From assembly GCF_001544275.1 (NCBI RefSeq), contig NZ_BCQE01000011.1, positions 87,295 through 151,294 of the forward strand: a DNA stretch of 64,000 bases, written 5' to 3'. Below are positions 44,648-53,399 of the stretch, one piece after another. The notes under the pieces are model-generated. The model was not told where the DNA came from and did no database searches. It saw only the letters and a list, made by a program, of their open reading frames with translations. The stretch's first letter is position 1. Each line of letters starts with the position of its first letter. The DNA comes from Enterococcus gallinarum NBRC 100675. GTDB taxonomy: Bacteria > Bacillota > Bacilli > Lactobacillales > Enterococcaceae. Position numbers and translations under genes: made by a program.

Positions 44648-44800
44648 TTACTTCGTTTCACGATGTAGCGTGTATTGATTGCAGTATTTGCAAAATTTGT
44701 TGATTTCAAGGCGATCGCCTTTTTTTCCTTCACTGACTGATTTCGAATAGTTGCGGGATCCGCAGACAGAACAAGCCAAAGCTGCTTTTTTTGTTGCCAT
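44648..44800 (-). CDS. rpmG: 50S ribosomal protein L33
   Basis: This 50-residue protein reads [20 protein letters not shown] and continues to [16 protein letters not shown]. It has two CxxC zinc-binding motifs (CSVC, CKYC), so it is the zinc-containing form of L33. The true frame differs from a longer overlapping frame on the same strand. The stop overlaps the ribosome binding site of secE. Confidence 0.95.
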   Translation of the reverse strand: MATKKAALACSVCGSRNYSKSVSEGKKGDRLEINKFCKYCNQYTLHRETK

Positions 44801-44841
44801 TTCTGATGTCCTCCCCCTTTATACAAAGTTTTCCAAAGTTA

Positions 44842-44869
44842 AAAATACCATTTTTCTGCGAAAGTGTCA
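44842..44869 (-). promoter_or_regulatory. Promoter for rpmG-secE-nusG
   Basis: On the minus strand TTGACA (44864-44869) is followed after 16 bases by TATTTT (44842-44847). The -35 is one half of an inverted repeat GTGTCAA / TTGACAC (44863-44885) lying between the divergent genes. Confidence 0.55.
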
Positions 44870-44957
44870 ATTTTAGATTTTGACACGCAAAAATATAGTT
44901 TCCACTGATTTTATGGTATTATAGAGATGTGAATTGGGTATTTGGGAGGGAATTGTT

Positions 44958-45596
44958 ATGTTACTAAAAACGATGGTTTACAAAAAACGCGACTTAACTA
45001 CGATCAAAGAAACAGCTACTTTAGAAGAAGCCTTGGAAATTCTAGAAGAATCTGGCTACCGCTGTGTACCGATCTTAGATGAATCCGGTAAAATCTTCCG
45101 GGGAAACATCTATAAAATGCACATCTATCGTCACAAATCGAATGGTGGGGATATGTCATTACCAGTGACACACTTGCTAAAAAACGCAACAAAATTTATT
45201 TATGTCAATTCTTCATTTTTTAAAGTCTTTTTCACGATCAAAGAATTGCCATACATTGCCGTATTGGATGAAAACAATGAATTTTATGGAATTTTGACAC
45301 ACAGTTCATTATTGAATATGCTGTCCCAATCTTGGAACGTCGAGCAAGGAAGTTATGTGCTGACAATCGCATCGACAGGCACACAAGGTGATTTAGCGAT
45401 CATCACGAAAATCATTGCCAAATACAGCAGTATTGCCAGCTGTATCACATTGGACATTGGCAAAGATGAATTTATTCGTCGAACATTGATTACTTTACCA
45501 GCGAATACATCAAAAGAGCTGTGCGACAAAATCATTTATCAGTTAGAAGCAAAAAACTTCAAAGTTGTTGAAATTGAAGATTTGAATGCAGAATAA
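44958..45596 (+). CDS. CBS-ACT domain protein, candidate c-di-AMP binding protein
   Basis: This 212-residue protein has a CBS pair (about 1-128: TLEEALEILEESGYRCVPILDESGKIF, LPYIAVLDENNEFYGILTHSSLLNML) and an ACT domain (about 135-205: YVLTIASTGTQGDLAIITKIIAKYSSI). This order matches the CbpA group of c-di-AMP receptors in Listeria and relatives. Binding is inferred. The ATG at 44958 follows GGGAGGGAATT. A terminator follows. Confidence 0.8.
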   Translation: MLLKTMVYKKRDLTTIKETATLEEALEILEESGYRCVPILDESGKIFRGNIYKMHIYRHKSNGGDMSLPVTHLLKNATKFIYVNSSFFKVFFTIKELPYIAVLDENNEFYGILTHSSLLNMLSQSWNVEQGSYVLTIASTGTQGDLAIITKIIAKYSSIASCITLDIGKDEFIRRTLITLPANTSKELCDKIIYQLEAKNFKVVEIEDLNAE

Positions 45597-45598
45597 CG

Positions 45599-45645
45599 AA
45601 AAAGATCATCTCTACCACAACCTACGGTAGAAATGATCTTTTTTA
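45599..45645 (+). terminator. Intrinsic terminator after the CBS-ACT gene
   Basis: AAAAAGATCAT and TCTACC pair with GGTAGA and ATGATCTTTTTT, then a T tract. Confidence 0.88.
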
Positions 45646-45687
45646 TTTGTTTTTTGGGAACCATCAAAGCAAAAAACAAATTATTTG

Positions 45688-46197
45688 TTAAAATCGCTTA
45701 TCGAAGCGAACACCTGCATTCACGATATACATCAAAGGCGCTGTGATTGTCATAATGATCAACTCGCTTAGCGCTGTTGTACCAAAAGTCGCCCAAAATG
45801 GTAATGCTAAAGTCAGATGCAGCATGATAGCAATCATGAACATGCTTAATGAAAAGAAAATCGTATTAAGCGCTAAACGGACAAAGACATTCGGAACTTT
45901 CTTCTGCAATAGCGCCGTTGCTGATAAAGCAAGCAAGGTCTGTCCCCCGCCAAAGACGACGTCTAAAATTCCCATACCAAAAAATAAATTGTATAATACG
46001 ACTCCGCCAAAAACACCCCACATCAGTTTTCTGTTAAAGACTACCAGATGATTCAGCCCTTCTGAGACACGAAATTGAATGGCACCAGAAGCCACCGGGG
46101 CAACTAAGACGGTCACTGCAACATACAGTGCCATGATCAAGCCATTAGCGACGACAACTCGCAACCGCTGGTTTGATAAAGTGGATGATTTATCCAT
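45688..46197 (-). CDS. queT: QueT-family ECF substrate-binding component (queuosine precursor uptake)
   Basis: This 169-residue membrane protein has about five hydrophobic segments and family blocks ALYVAVTVLVAPVASGAIQFRVSEGL and NLFFGMGILDVVFGGGQTLLA. It matches QueT, an S component that works with a shared EcfAA'T module to import preQ1 or related precursors. The preQ1-I riboswitch immediately upstream supports this substrate. Confidence 0.9.
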   Translation of the reverse strand: MDKSSTLSNQRLRVVVANGLIMALYVAVTVLVAPVASGAIQFRVSEGLNHLVVFNRKLMWGVFGGVVLYNLFFGMGILDVVFGGGQTLLALSATALLQKKVPNVFVRLALNTIFFSLSMFMIAIMLHLTLALPFWATFGTTALSELIIMTITAPLMYIVNAGVRFDKRF

Positions 46198-46204
46198 TTG
46201 ATCC

Positions 46205-46250
46205 CTTCTTTCTCCGAGTTTTGATTACGCGGGATGGTTGATGAACCGCG
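46205..46250 (-). ncRNA. preQ1-I riboswitch in the queT leader
   Basis: On the minus strand CGCGG-TTCATCAACCAT-CCCGCG forms the P1 hairpin with the characteristic GGTTC and CCC positions. It is followed by TAATCAAAACTCGGAG, the A-rich tail that folds back in preQ1-I aptamers and includes the ribosome binding region. It fits translational control of queT. Confidence 0.85.
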
Positions 46251-46464
46251 ATGCGTTACGCACAAATAATTATTATACAGAAGATTATTGATTTATCAAG
46301 CTTACGATTTCAGTTTTCCTCACATAAACTATCAATCCTTGGTCTTAGTCCTATGTATTTTGAGTCTGCAAACTTCTTTCGAATATCACGAAAAAAACGA
46401 AAATGTTTTTAATAGTTGTTTCGATATTTATTTATGGTATCTTTGAATGAAAGGAGTGATACAA

Positions 46465-46659
46465 TTGGCAATCATTTTAGTACTAGTAAATATTTTAGGT
46501 TTTTTAAGTCTAATCGCCCTGTTGCTTTCCAAAAACTTTTTTAACAAATTGGACAGAATCCAAAAGTTATGTTTCATCGTACTGAGCTTATCCGTGCTCC
46601 TTCCCGAAATCATTGATTTTTTTAACGGTTTTGTGAAAGGATTCATGGATCAGCTTTAG
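46465..46659 (+). CDS. Small two-span membrane protein with probable TTG start (64 residues)
   Basis: An open frame begins at an ATG at 46447, but that ATG is followed at once by AAAGGAG, which would be the ribosome binding site of a TTG at 46465 eight bases later. The product would be MAIILVLVNILGFLSLIALL... and carries two hydrophobic segments (about 2-22 and 35-50) with an acidic turn and FVKGFMDQL end. No family recognised. The site decides the start; without it the protein would be six residues longer. Confidence 0.6.
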   Translation: MAIILVLVNILGFLSLIALLLSKNFFNKLDRIQKLCFIVLSLSVLLPEIIDFFNGFVKGFMDQL

Positions 46660-46906
46660 CATGTAAATCTAACAATAAAAAAAGAGCAATGAAAATTAGG
46701 TAGCACCCTGTCTTAGTACCTTCCTCTTTACTTTGACAGATGGAAACCTACTGGGAATTTTTTCTCGCAGTCTCTAGTCGCAATCCCTGTTAAACCGCTT
46801 TTTACCTATAATTTTCTTAAACACAAAGCAGTTCTCGATATCTTTAAATTTATCTAAAGATAGTGACAAAGAGCATGTAAGCGGTTGCTTCTATCCGTTT
46901 TCGTGC

Positions 46907-46912
46907 TATACT
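46907..46912 (+). promoter_or_regulatory. Promoter of the ncRNA candidate
   Basis: Extended -10 TGCTATACT (TATACT at 46907-46912) is preceded by TTGCTT at 46885-46890 with a 16-base spacer. The predicted start (about 46919) coincides with the first base of the GTAAGGAG stem. Confidence 0.65.
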
Positions 46913-46918
46913 ATAACT

Positions 46919-47160
46919 GTAAGGAGCAAGGATTCCCAGTAAAGCAGACGATGAAGGATCTGCAAGAAAAGAATTGTTGTCAACTTAGAAAAACAGACAA
47001 AGGATGTGGGAATTTGAGTTACTCCTTACTAATTGAATAGGATTCGGCGAATGTGAGCAATACGGATGTGATCATAGTGGACATAAGAACCTTAGATCAC
47101 AAAAACAACAGTGAAAATAGTAGCTTGTTGTTACGTACCTTTCGTCGAATCTATTTTTTT
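46919..47160 (+). ncRNA. Candidate structured ncRNA of about 242 nt with terminator
   Basis: The 594-base gap between 46660 and 47253 has no credible gene but has a strong promoter and ordered helices. GTAAGGAG (46919-46926) pairs with CTCCTTAC (47022-47029), ATTCCCA (46932-46938) with TGGGAAT (47007-47013), and GCAGA and TTGTC hairpins lie inside. A 3' domain is closed by ATAG-ATTCGGCGAA (47037-47051) and TTCGTCGAATCTAT (47141-47154), with GTGATC/GATCAC and AACAACA/TGTTGTT inside, then a T run. Family not recognised; it lacks T-box and RNase P landmarks. Upstream, 46660-46900 shows a small palindrome TATCTTTA/TAAAGATA only. Confidence 0.65.
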
Positions 47161-47253
47161 GTCAAAAAATAGTTAAGCATCACTAGCCAAACTTGTCAGC
47201 AATCGTGCTATAATAAACAGCATTGATTTTAGATTAGATGGAGCATTTATTGT

Positions 47254-48222
47254 ATGAAATATTATTATCATTTTGTCGTTAACCCTGAAGCAGGCAGTGG
47301 ACGTGGCCTAAAAGTAGCCAAAAAAATTGAAGCAATCGTCAAGAAGCGGCGTTTTCCCCATCAGTTCTACTATACAGAATATGCCGGGCAAGAACAGGAA
47401 CTTACTACTTCTTTACTGGCACAAGTATTGTTGCCATGGGATGACATCTATCGAGAAAATTCAGAAATGCTTTACCCCTTACTGGTGGTGATCGGTGGCG
47501 ATGGCACCTTACATCAAGTAGTTTCCTCCCTTCAAGAATCAGAAAAAAATATTCCACTAGGTTACATTCCGGCAGGATCAGGGAATGACTTTGCCAGAGG
47601 AATGCGTTTACCTAAGGAACCAGAGCAAGTATTTTGGAAAATCGCTGGGACCGCTACTCCTCAATCGGTTACGATCATCAAGTATCATGATCAAATCCAA
47701 GATGAAACTGGGTTCGCAATCAACAATATCGGTATTGGGTTAGATGCATCGATCGTTTACGCAGCAAATCATTCTGCTGCGAAATCAAACTTAAACAAGT
47801 TCAATTTAGGTTCATTTGCCTACTTATCTGCAGTAGTGAATGTCTTGTTCCGTCAAAAAGGATTTCCTATCCTGGTAGAAACCAATGGGAAACAATTGAA
47901 TTTTACAAAGGCTTTCTTGTGCACAACGACAAATCATCCTTACTTCGGTGGCGGCGTAGCGATCGCACCCACAGCAAACCTCAACGAAGATAAGATCGAT
48001 TTCGTTCTCGTTGAGCGAGTCGCTTTGTTCAAAATTTTTTGGCTTTTAGCCTTACTAACCCGCAAGAAACAAATGAAATCTCGCTACTTCCATCATTTAT
48101 CTACGAATAAACTCCGAATCGTCTCCACAGTACCACAGCATGGTCAAGAAGACGGCGAAGAAATGGGCAAGCGGCCATTTGATATCACCATGACTACCGC
48201 CAAACAACTGATTTGGAGTTAG
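47254..48222 (+). CDS. Diacylglycerol kinase family lipid kinase (DgkB/YegS-like)
   Basis: This 322-residue protein has the family catalytic motif VIGGDGTLHQVVSSL, the NPEAGSGRG start region, GSGNDFARGM and the C-terminal GGGVAIAPTANLNEDKIDFVLVE. It phosphorylates diacylglycerol or a related lipid at the membrane with ATP. It stands alone; the candidate ncRNA terminates 94 bases upstream. Start ATG at 47254 has the ribosome binding site GGAG. Confidence 0.92.
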   Translation: MKYYYHFVVNPEAGSGRGLKVAKKIEAIVKKRRFPHQFYYTEYAGQEQELTTSLLAQVLLPWDDIYRENSEMLYPLLVVIGGDGTLHQVVSSLQESEKNIPLGYIPAGSGNDFARGMRLPKEPEQVFWKIAGTATPQSVTIIKYHDQIQDETGFAINNIGIGLDASIVYAANHSAAKSNLNKFNLGSFAYLSAVVNVLFRQKGFPILVETNGKQLNFTKAFLCTTTNHPYFGGGVAIAPTANLNEDKIDFVLVERVALFKIFWLLALLTRKKQMKSRYFHHLSTNKLRIVSTVPQHGQEDGEEMGKRPFDITMTTAKQLIWS

Positions 48223-48237
48223 AAATAGTGAGAGTAG

Positions 48238-48278
48238 AAAAATGATGCAGCTGTTGAGTCAGCGGCATCATTTTTTTA
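48238..48278. terminator. Bidirectional intrinsic terminator
   Basis: AAAAATGATGC and GCTG pair with CAGC and GCATCATTTTTTT. It separates the lipid kinase gene from the converging ABC permease gene. Confidence 0.85.
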
Positions 48279-48282
48279 TGAC

Positions 48283-49446
48283 TCATGCAACCCTTTTTTG
48301 ATTAAACCAGCGGCTGTCTTTTTTCAAAACGAACTGTATTATCAAAAAGGCACAGGCAAATAAGACCAATATCAAGCAGTTCAACCAGAATTTCGTAATG
48401 AAATCCGCATTCACTGAGAGGGTGTTCCCAATCAATTGATTGTTTTGTACAAACCAATAAGTCGGTGTAAAAGAAGCGATCTTACTAATAAAGTCTGGTA
48501 AAAAATCTGATGAAACAAAAACTCCCCCTAAAAAACAGCTTCCCATAATATACACATTCGAAATTCCATTCAACGCCTCACTATTTTTGACAAATGACGT
48601 AACACACGTTGAAAATGTGACAATCGGCAAGAAAAAACACAAAAGATTAATCACTAGATAGCCGGTCATGACAGACCACGTGCTACGAGTAAATAGGAGT
48701 AATCCCGCTGTAAAACAACTAGTCAGAAGCAGTGAATACCCCAACATACCAATAGAAACGGCTCGGTTCAACCGCCGTGTTGATAAAGGAGATACTTGAT
48801 TGCGATTCCGGATTTCTTTCCGATTGAACACTAGATTGACCACTCCATAGCCACTAAAAATAGAAAGAAACAAACCGTAAGCAAGTGCATTGAATACTAA
48901 GCTGCCGAATTGCTGGTTCATCCGTTCACTGTATCCACGACTAATCGTTACTTCGCCATTTGCGGCCAAAGTAGATTGCGTATTTTTCAATGCCTCTTCC
49001 CTATTGCCAGTTACATGATAAAAAGCCGTATAAGTCGACAAAAAGGTATCTACTTGCCCTTCAATTAATGTTTTGGCAAAAGCATCGGGACGAGATTGTG
49101 CATCGATTGCTGACGGTACACCTGCTTCAATATTCGTAGTAAAATCTTTAGGCAAAAATAAAACATAGTCGATTTTTCCAAAATACAGCGCATCATCAAT
49201 CGATTTTTGGCTCTTATCAGACAATTCCACAACCGTTTGTTCTTCTTTTAAATAGTCAATCAGTGCTTTACTTAATGCGGAGTTGTCTTCTGTAACAATG
49301 GTCATTGTCCCCCGATCCAATTTTGCATCCGGTGCTGCTATATTTTGCGCATAGAAGAAGGTGATGATCACAGTTACAATGACTGCAATCAACAAATTTA
49401 TTTTGTTCGCTTTTAAAATTTTCAAAACGGCTTTATACAGCGACAT
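48283..49446 (-). CDS. ABC-2 type permease, LnrN-like
   Basis: This 387-residue permease has an N-terminal span (about 16-38), a large extracytoplasmic region (about 40-195) and five or six C-terminal spans (about 205-380), the ABC2_membrane_3 layout. It starts MSLYKAVLKILKANK; the ATG at 49446 follows AAAGGAGG. It overlaps the other permease gene by 14 bases and completes a one-ATPase two-permease exporter. Confidence 0.88.
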   Translation of the reverse strand: MSLYKAVLKILKANKINLLIAVIVTVIITFFYAQNIAAPDAKLDRGTMTIVTEDNSALSKALIDYLKEEQTVVELSDKSQKSIDDALYFGKIDYVLFLPKDFTTNIEAGVPSAIDAQSRPDAFAKTLIEGQVDTFLSTYTAFYHVTGNREEALKNTQSTLAANGEVTISRGYSERMNQQFGSLVFNALAYGLFLSIFSGYGVVNLVFNRKEIRNRNQVSPLSTRRLNRAVSIGMLGYSLLLTSCFTAGLLLFTRSTWSVMTGYLVINLLCFFLPIVTFSTCVTSFVKNSEALNGISNVYIMGSCFLGGVFVSSDFLPDFISKIASFTPTYWFVQNNQLIGNTLSVNADFITKFWLNCLILVLFACAFLIIQFVLKKDSRWFNQKRVA

Positions 49447-50599
49447 ATTGAACCCTCCTTTCAAACATTAGATTACTAAAGGCTAAGATAACCATAAAGG
49501 CTACTAACCAGAAAAGATTCAAATAGAAATCCTCTAGTGAGCGATAAAAATAGAGCTGATAGAAACTCTCACTAATTAAGTTGACAAGATTCAGTTTTCC
49601 TAGCACCGGAATGTGCAGATCGATCCAGTATTTGATGTCTTGGGAGCCCATCATACCAGCAAAAAAACTCATCGCCATTGTAACAGCCACACCCAATCCT
49701 TCTTTTTGTGCCAGCCCCATATTAGGAAACAAATTCCCAACCAAATTCCCTAATAATAATGCATTCAATGCACCCAAAGCGGATAGGACGAATAACCACT
49801 GCCAGCGGTTTCCGAAGTCGACTTGATAAATAAAATGAAAAACACTTAGAATCACTAAAACTTCTAAGAAAAATATCGTGAATCCAGCAAGGATATTTGC
49901 TGAAAAAACCAGCAATCGGTTTCGAGGGATGATCGAAAGGCGAATCCCTTTGGAAGACTGATTTGCTTGTTGGTCTTGGGCGTTTCTGACCCCCCACATG
50001 AATCCATACAAAATAGCCATTCCCACCAAGGTAAAGAAATAAAAACTTTTGATACTCATGTTTCTAGTCTGATTTTCTTGCTGAACAAAAGATTCTCCAA
50101 CTAGAAAAGATGTGAGCTGGTCTTCTGTCAAAGTAGAGTCAATTGCCACCAACTTATTGGCCAGGTCAGTATTTTGTAAAAATCGGTCCATCATGTTTTT
50201 TAGAATGGTTTGAGAAAGACCGGTACGCGCAATAGCCAATTGGATCGATGACTGTTCAAAGGAATAATAACCAGCAAGATCCCCTGCATCTAATCGTTTT
50301 TCAGCCTCTTGAGGAGAAACTTCTTGTAGTGAAAACAATGGTTCTCCACCAGATTTTGTTTGCTTCAAAACATTCATAAATGCGACTTGCTGAGTCAGTT
50401 GTCCCTCATTTGTTTTCTGATTTTGTTCTTCTTTGATAATCCCAACGGGAATCGTCTCGATCGTTCCAGCTTGATCAATCTCGCTAAATGCTACAGAAAA
50501 CATCAACCCTAATAAAATCGGGAAGATCAATGTCCAAAATAGTAAGGAATTATTACGAACTAAAACGTTCAAGCGATACCGATATAAGTGTCCAAACAT
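49433..50599 (-). CDS. ABC-2 type permease, LnrM-like
   Basis: This 388-residue permease has the same plan: an N-terminal span (about 14-36), an extracytoplasmic region (about 37-190), and several C-terminal spans (about 195-380). It begins MFGHLYRYRLNVLVRNN. It follows the ATPase gene by 10 bases and forms the second membrane subunit. Together with the neighbours the order ATPase-permease-permease equals B. subtilis lnrL-lnrM-lnrN. Confidence 0.88.
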   Translation of the reverse strand: MFGHLYRYRLNVLVRNNSLLFWTLIFPILLGLMFSVAFSEIDQAGTIETIPVGIIKEEQNQKTNEGQLTQQVAFMNVLKQTKSGGEPLFSLQEVSPQEAEKRLDAGDLAGYYSFEQSSIQLAIARTGLSQTILKNMMDRFLQNTDLANKLVAIDSTLTEDQLTSFLVGESFVQQENQTRNMSIKSFYFFTLVGMAILYGFMWGVRNAQDQQANQSSKGIRLSIIPRNRLLVFSANILAGFTIFFLEVLVILSVFHFIYQVDFGNRWQWLFVLSALGALNALLLGNLVGNLFPNMGLAQKEGLGVAVTMAMSFFAGMMGSQDIKYWIDLHIPVLGKLNLVNLISESFYQLYFYRSLEDFYLNLFWLVAFMVILAFSNLMFERRVQYVAV

Positions 50600-50609
50600 A
50601 ATCTCCCTC

Positions 50610-51542
50610 CTAGTCTCTTAATTCTTTACCGGTAATTTCCAGAAACACATCGTTTAATGTTGCTTCTCCTGTGTGAATCTTAGTAAATGCGATATGTTCA
50701 TCCTCCAAATAGCTTAGTACTGGTAAAAGAATCTCTTTCATCTTTTTGGCTGTGATCGTCAAACGCTCTTTATCATAGGCAGTTTCAAGAACTTGAGGCA
50801 ATGACTTGATAAATTCGATCGCTGTATCTGGAAGTAAAGGGATATCAATCACAAGATTTTCCGTACTTCGAACCATGTCCTTCAACTCTTCTTTTGTTCC
50901 TTTCGCGATGACTTGTCCCTGATCCATGATCACAATCTGATCACAAAGTATTTCGACTTCCTCCATATAATGAGTCGTATAAACAATTGTTGCACCTTGC
51001 TGATTCAACTTTTTGATACTGTCCAAAATTTTGTTCCGACTTTGGGGATCTACGGCAACAGTTGGTTCATCAAGAAAAATCAGTTGTGGTTTATGGGCAA
51101 TGCCACAAGCAATGTTTAAACGCCGTTTCAAGCCACCACTTAATTGTTTTGGATAGAATCCTTTGAACTCTTCTAATCCCACAAGCGAAATGACTTCCTC
51201 GATCAATAGTTTCCGCTTCTTCTTGTCAGCAACATACAGACCACAGAAGTAATCAACATTGTCGTAGACCGTCAACTCTTCAAATACAGCGATATCTTGC
51301 GGAACGACGCCAATTTTTTGCTTTATTTCATAACTTGTCGGTGACATTTTTTCCCCGAACAATTTAATAGTCCCTTTATCAAAAGATAATAAGGACAACA
51401 TACAGTTGATAGCTGTTGATTTGCCGCTTCCATTAGGTCCTAAAAGCCCGAGAACTTCACCTTCCCTGACTTGCAAATTAAAATGATTCAATGCGAGAAA
51501 ATCACCATAACGTTTTACCAAGTTATCAATTTCAATAATCAT
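50610..51542 (-). CDS. ABC transporter ATPase, LnrL-like
   Basis: This 310-residue ATPase of the drug/polyene exporter class has Walker A GPNGSGKSTAINC (about residue 36), signature LSGGLKRRLNIACGIAH, Walker B LIFLDEPTVAVDP and a C-terminal extension (from about 225) typical of DrrA-type ATPases. It is first of a three-gene unit transcribed away from the two-component system at 51658. Confidence 0.9.
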   Translation of the reverse strand: MIIEIDNLVKRYGDFLALNHFNLQVREGEVLGLLGPNGSGKSTAINCMLSLLSFDKGTIKLFGEKMSPTSYEIKQKIGVVPQDIAVFEELTVYDNVDYFCGLYVADKKKRKLLIEEVISLVGLEEFKGFYPKQLSGGLKRRLNIACGIAHKPQLIFLDEPTVAVDPQSRNKILDSIKKLNQQGATIVYTTHYMEEVEILCDQIVIMDQGQVIAKGTKEELKDMVRSTENLVIDIPLLPDTAIEFIKSLPQVLETAYDKERLTITAKKMKEILLPVLSYLEDEHIAFTKIHTGEATLNDVFLEITGKELRD

Positions 51543-51626
51543 CGAAAAAACTCCTTTCCAAACACTTCTTATTCTGACTATAATAAAAAGCGAAAAGAAT
51601 AACTAGTGAGGATACGCCAAAACAAA

Positions 51627-51642
51627 AATGACATTTGTCATT
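51627..51642. promoter_or_regulatory. Palindrome between the ABC exporter and two-component genes
   Basis: AATGACATTTGTCATT is a perfect 7-2-7 inverted repeat in the 115-base divergent region, 16 bases before the histidine kinase start. It is a good candidate for the response regulator binding site. Confidence 0.6.
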
Positions 51643-51657
51643 ATTTAGGAGCCAGAT

Positions 51658-52734
51658 ATGAATAAACCATTGTCGATTAATGAGGTTGTTTTTTATTTTC
51701 TTCTCTGTGGAGGGCTAATGTCCCTGAATGGCTTCCAAGCCCTAGACTTAATCTATCTTTTGACGACAATCATCTTAAGTGGTCTCTGTCTGCTATTCAA
51801 AAAAGGAACGTGGCTGGCATTGGGCATTTTGATAGGTCTTAGTTTGGTTTGGCCAATTTATAGCTATTTTTTCCCATGCGTCTTTCGTTCAGCCCAGATT
51901 GGTGAAAAGCAAGAAAAGATCCTCCTGCTCATTCTTTGTATACTCTTATTTTCCTTGGTTCCTTCTTGGCCGATACGGATTATACTGATGCTTTTGGTCT
52001 ACTCTGCTTCTTACTTGCGAAACGATAGTTTTGAATTTCATTCGTTACAAAAAAAATTCAACTCGACTCAAGATGCCAATTGGGAAAATGAGAGCCGATT
52101 GCGTGAGCAAAACGACTACCTTAAAAGCTCTCAAGAAACAGAAGTCGCCTTACAGATCGCTGAAGAGCGGAATCGAATCGCTCGTGATATCCATGATAAT
52201 GTTGGTCATCTGCTTTCAAGTGCCATCTTACAATTAGGTGCCATTCAAGCAATTAATCAAAATAAGCAACTTCACTTACCATTGGATCAATTGAACCGAA
52301 CCATGAACTTGGGTATGGACCGCATCCGAGAAAGTGTTCACGATTTACATCATCACTCGCTTCCTTTTCCACAAGCATTAGATCTTTTGCTATCAGACTT
52401 TCAATTTTGTACAGTTGAGGTAATAGGAACACCGCCAAGTATTCTCTCTCAAACACAACAAACTGTCCTAATCACGATCATAAAAGAAGCCTTGACCAAC
52501 GTCATGAAGCACAGTCAAGCAACAAAAGTGACTTGCGATTTTAAACAACTACCTGCTTTTCATCGATTACAAATCAAGAATGACAAACCAAAGGATAGGC
52601 TCAATCACACCCACGGGATCGGTTTGCAGACGATGCGCCAGCGAATCAACCAGGTAAACGGACAACTCCATGCCCTTGAAAAAGAGAATTTATTTCAACT
52701 TACGATTATTTTACCTAAGGAGGAGGACCAATGA
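51658..52734 (+). CDS. Sensor histidine kinase, NarL/DesK-type
   Basis: This 358-residue kinase has four or five N-terminal membrane spans (about 10-30, 33-48, 51-75, 87-101, 104-120), a coiled coil and the HisKA_3 motif ERNRIARDIHDNVGHLLSSA with the phosphoacceptor His179. The ATPase domain has TIIKEALTNVMKHSQATKV and GIGLQTMRQRI. It overlaps the response regulator by 4 bases. Context with the LnrLMN-like exporter matches lnrJK of B. subtilis, which responds to linearmycin and other polyenes. Confidence 0.92.
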   Translation: MNKPLSINEVVFYFLLCGGLMSLNGFQALDLIYLLTTIILSGLCLLFKKGTWLALGILIGLSLVWPIYSYFFPCVFRSAQIGEKQEKILLLILCILLFSLVPSWPIRIILMLLVYSASYLRNDSFEFHSLQKKFNSTQDANWENESRLREQNDYLKSSQETEVALQIAEERNRIARDIHDNVGHLLSSAILQLGAIQAINQNKQLHLPLDQLNRTMNLGMDRIRESVHDLHHHSLPFPQALDLLLSDFQFCTVEVIGTPPSILSQTQQTVLITIIKEALTNVMKHSQATKVTCDFKQLPAFHRLQIKNDKPKDRLNHTHGIGLQTMRQRINQVNGQLHALEKENLFQLTIILPKEEDQ

Positions 52735-53351
52735 TCCAAGTAGTAATCATCGATGACGATCCCCTAGTTACCGCATCATTAAAAACCATCTTGGAAGTTT
52801 CAAACGAAATTGAGGTAACAGGCATTGGTCATTGTGCCAAAGAAGCAGTTGCATTGTACGAAGAAAGAAAACCTGCGATTATACTAACAGATATTCGGAT
52901 GCCCGATGGGACTGGATTAGATGCTGCTCGCAAGATTTTAACCCGGGATCCGAATGCCGTCATTTTACTCTTAACTACTTTTGATGATGATGCCTATATA
53001 CGAGAAGCTTTGGATCTCGGAGTCAAAGGCTATCTCATCAAGCAAAATCTTTCGGCTATTGTACCCTCTATCAAAGCTGCATACAATGGCCAAGCAGTGT
53101 TTGGCGCTGAAATCGTCACGAAGTTTCCTACACTGTTAAAAAATAATGACTCTTATTTGAATACTCATTTCTCAGAACGAGAAAAAATGATCTTGAAGGA
53201 AATTGCCACTGGAAAAAACAATAAAGAAATTGCGCAAGCGTTGTTTCTCAGCGAAGGAACGGTCCGCAATTATATCAGTAAGTTATTAGAAAAATTAGAA
53301 CTTCGGGATCGTACCCAGTTAGCCATTTATTATTACCAGCATTTACAATAA
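52731..53351 (+). CDS. LuxR/NarL-type response regulator
   Basis: This 206-residue regulator has a receiver domain (acidic pocket IDDDP, phospho-Asp54 in LTDIRMPDG, LLTTFDDDAYI, GYLIKQN) and a C-terminal helix-turn-helix (FSEREKMILKEIATGKNNKEIAQAL, LSEGTVRNYISKLLEKLELRDR). It is expected to bind the nearby palindrome at 51627 and to control the divergent exporter genes. Its start ATGA overlaps the kinase stop. Confidence 0.94.
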   Translation: MIQVVIIDDDPLVTASLKTILEVSNEIEVTGIGHCAKEAVALYEERKPAIILTDIRMPDGTGLDAARKILTRDPNAVILLLTTFDDDAYIREALDLGVKGYLIKQNLSAIVPSIKAAYNGQAVFGAEIVTKFPTLLKNNDSYLNTHFSEREKMILKEIATGKNNKEIAQALFLSEGTVRNYISKLLEKLELRDRTQLAIYYYQHLQ

Positions 53352-53390
53352 AAAACACGTAAGAGGTAATCTCCTCTTACGTGTTTTTTG
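53350..53390. terminator. Bidirectional intrinsic terminator
   Basis: AAAAACACGTAAGAGG pairs with CCTCTTACGTGTTTTTT around TAATCT. It separates the response regulator from the converging small gene. Confidence 0.88.
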
Positions 53391-53399
53391 ATTTCAATC

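Noticed and set aside
44635..44826. Longer minus frame over rpmG
   Set aside because: It is offset from the L33 frame, which has both CxxC motifs and the expected 50-residue length.
44880..44923. Plus-strand promoter for the CBS-ACT gene using TTGACA at 44880
   Set aside because: The best -10 (TATTAT, 44917-44922) is about 31 bases away, too far for a standard promoter.
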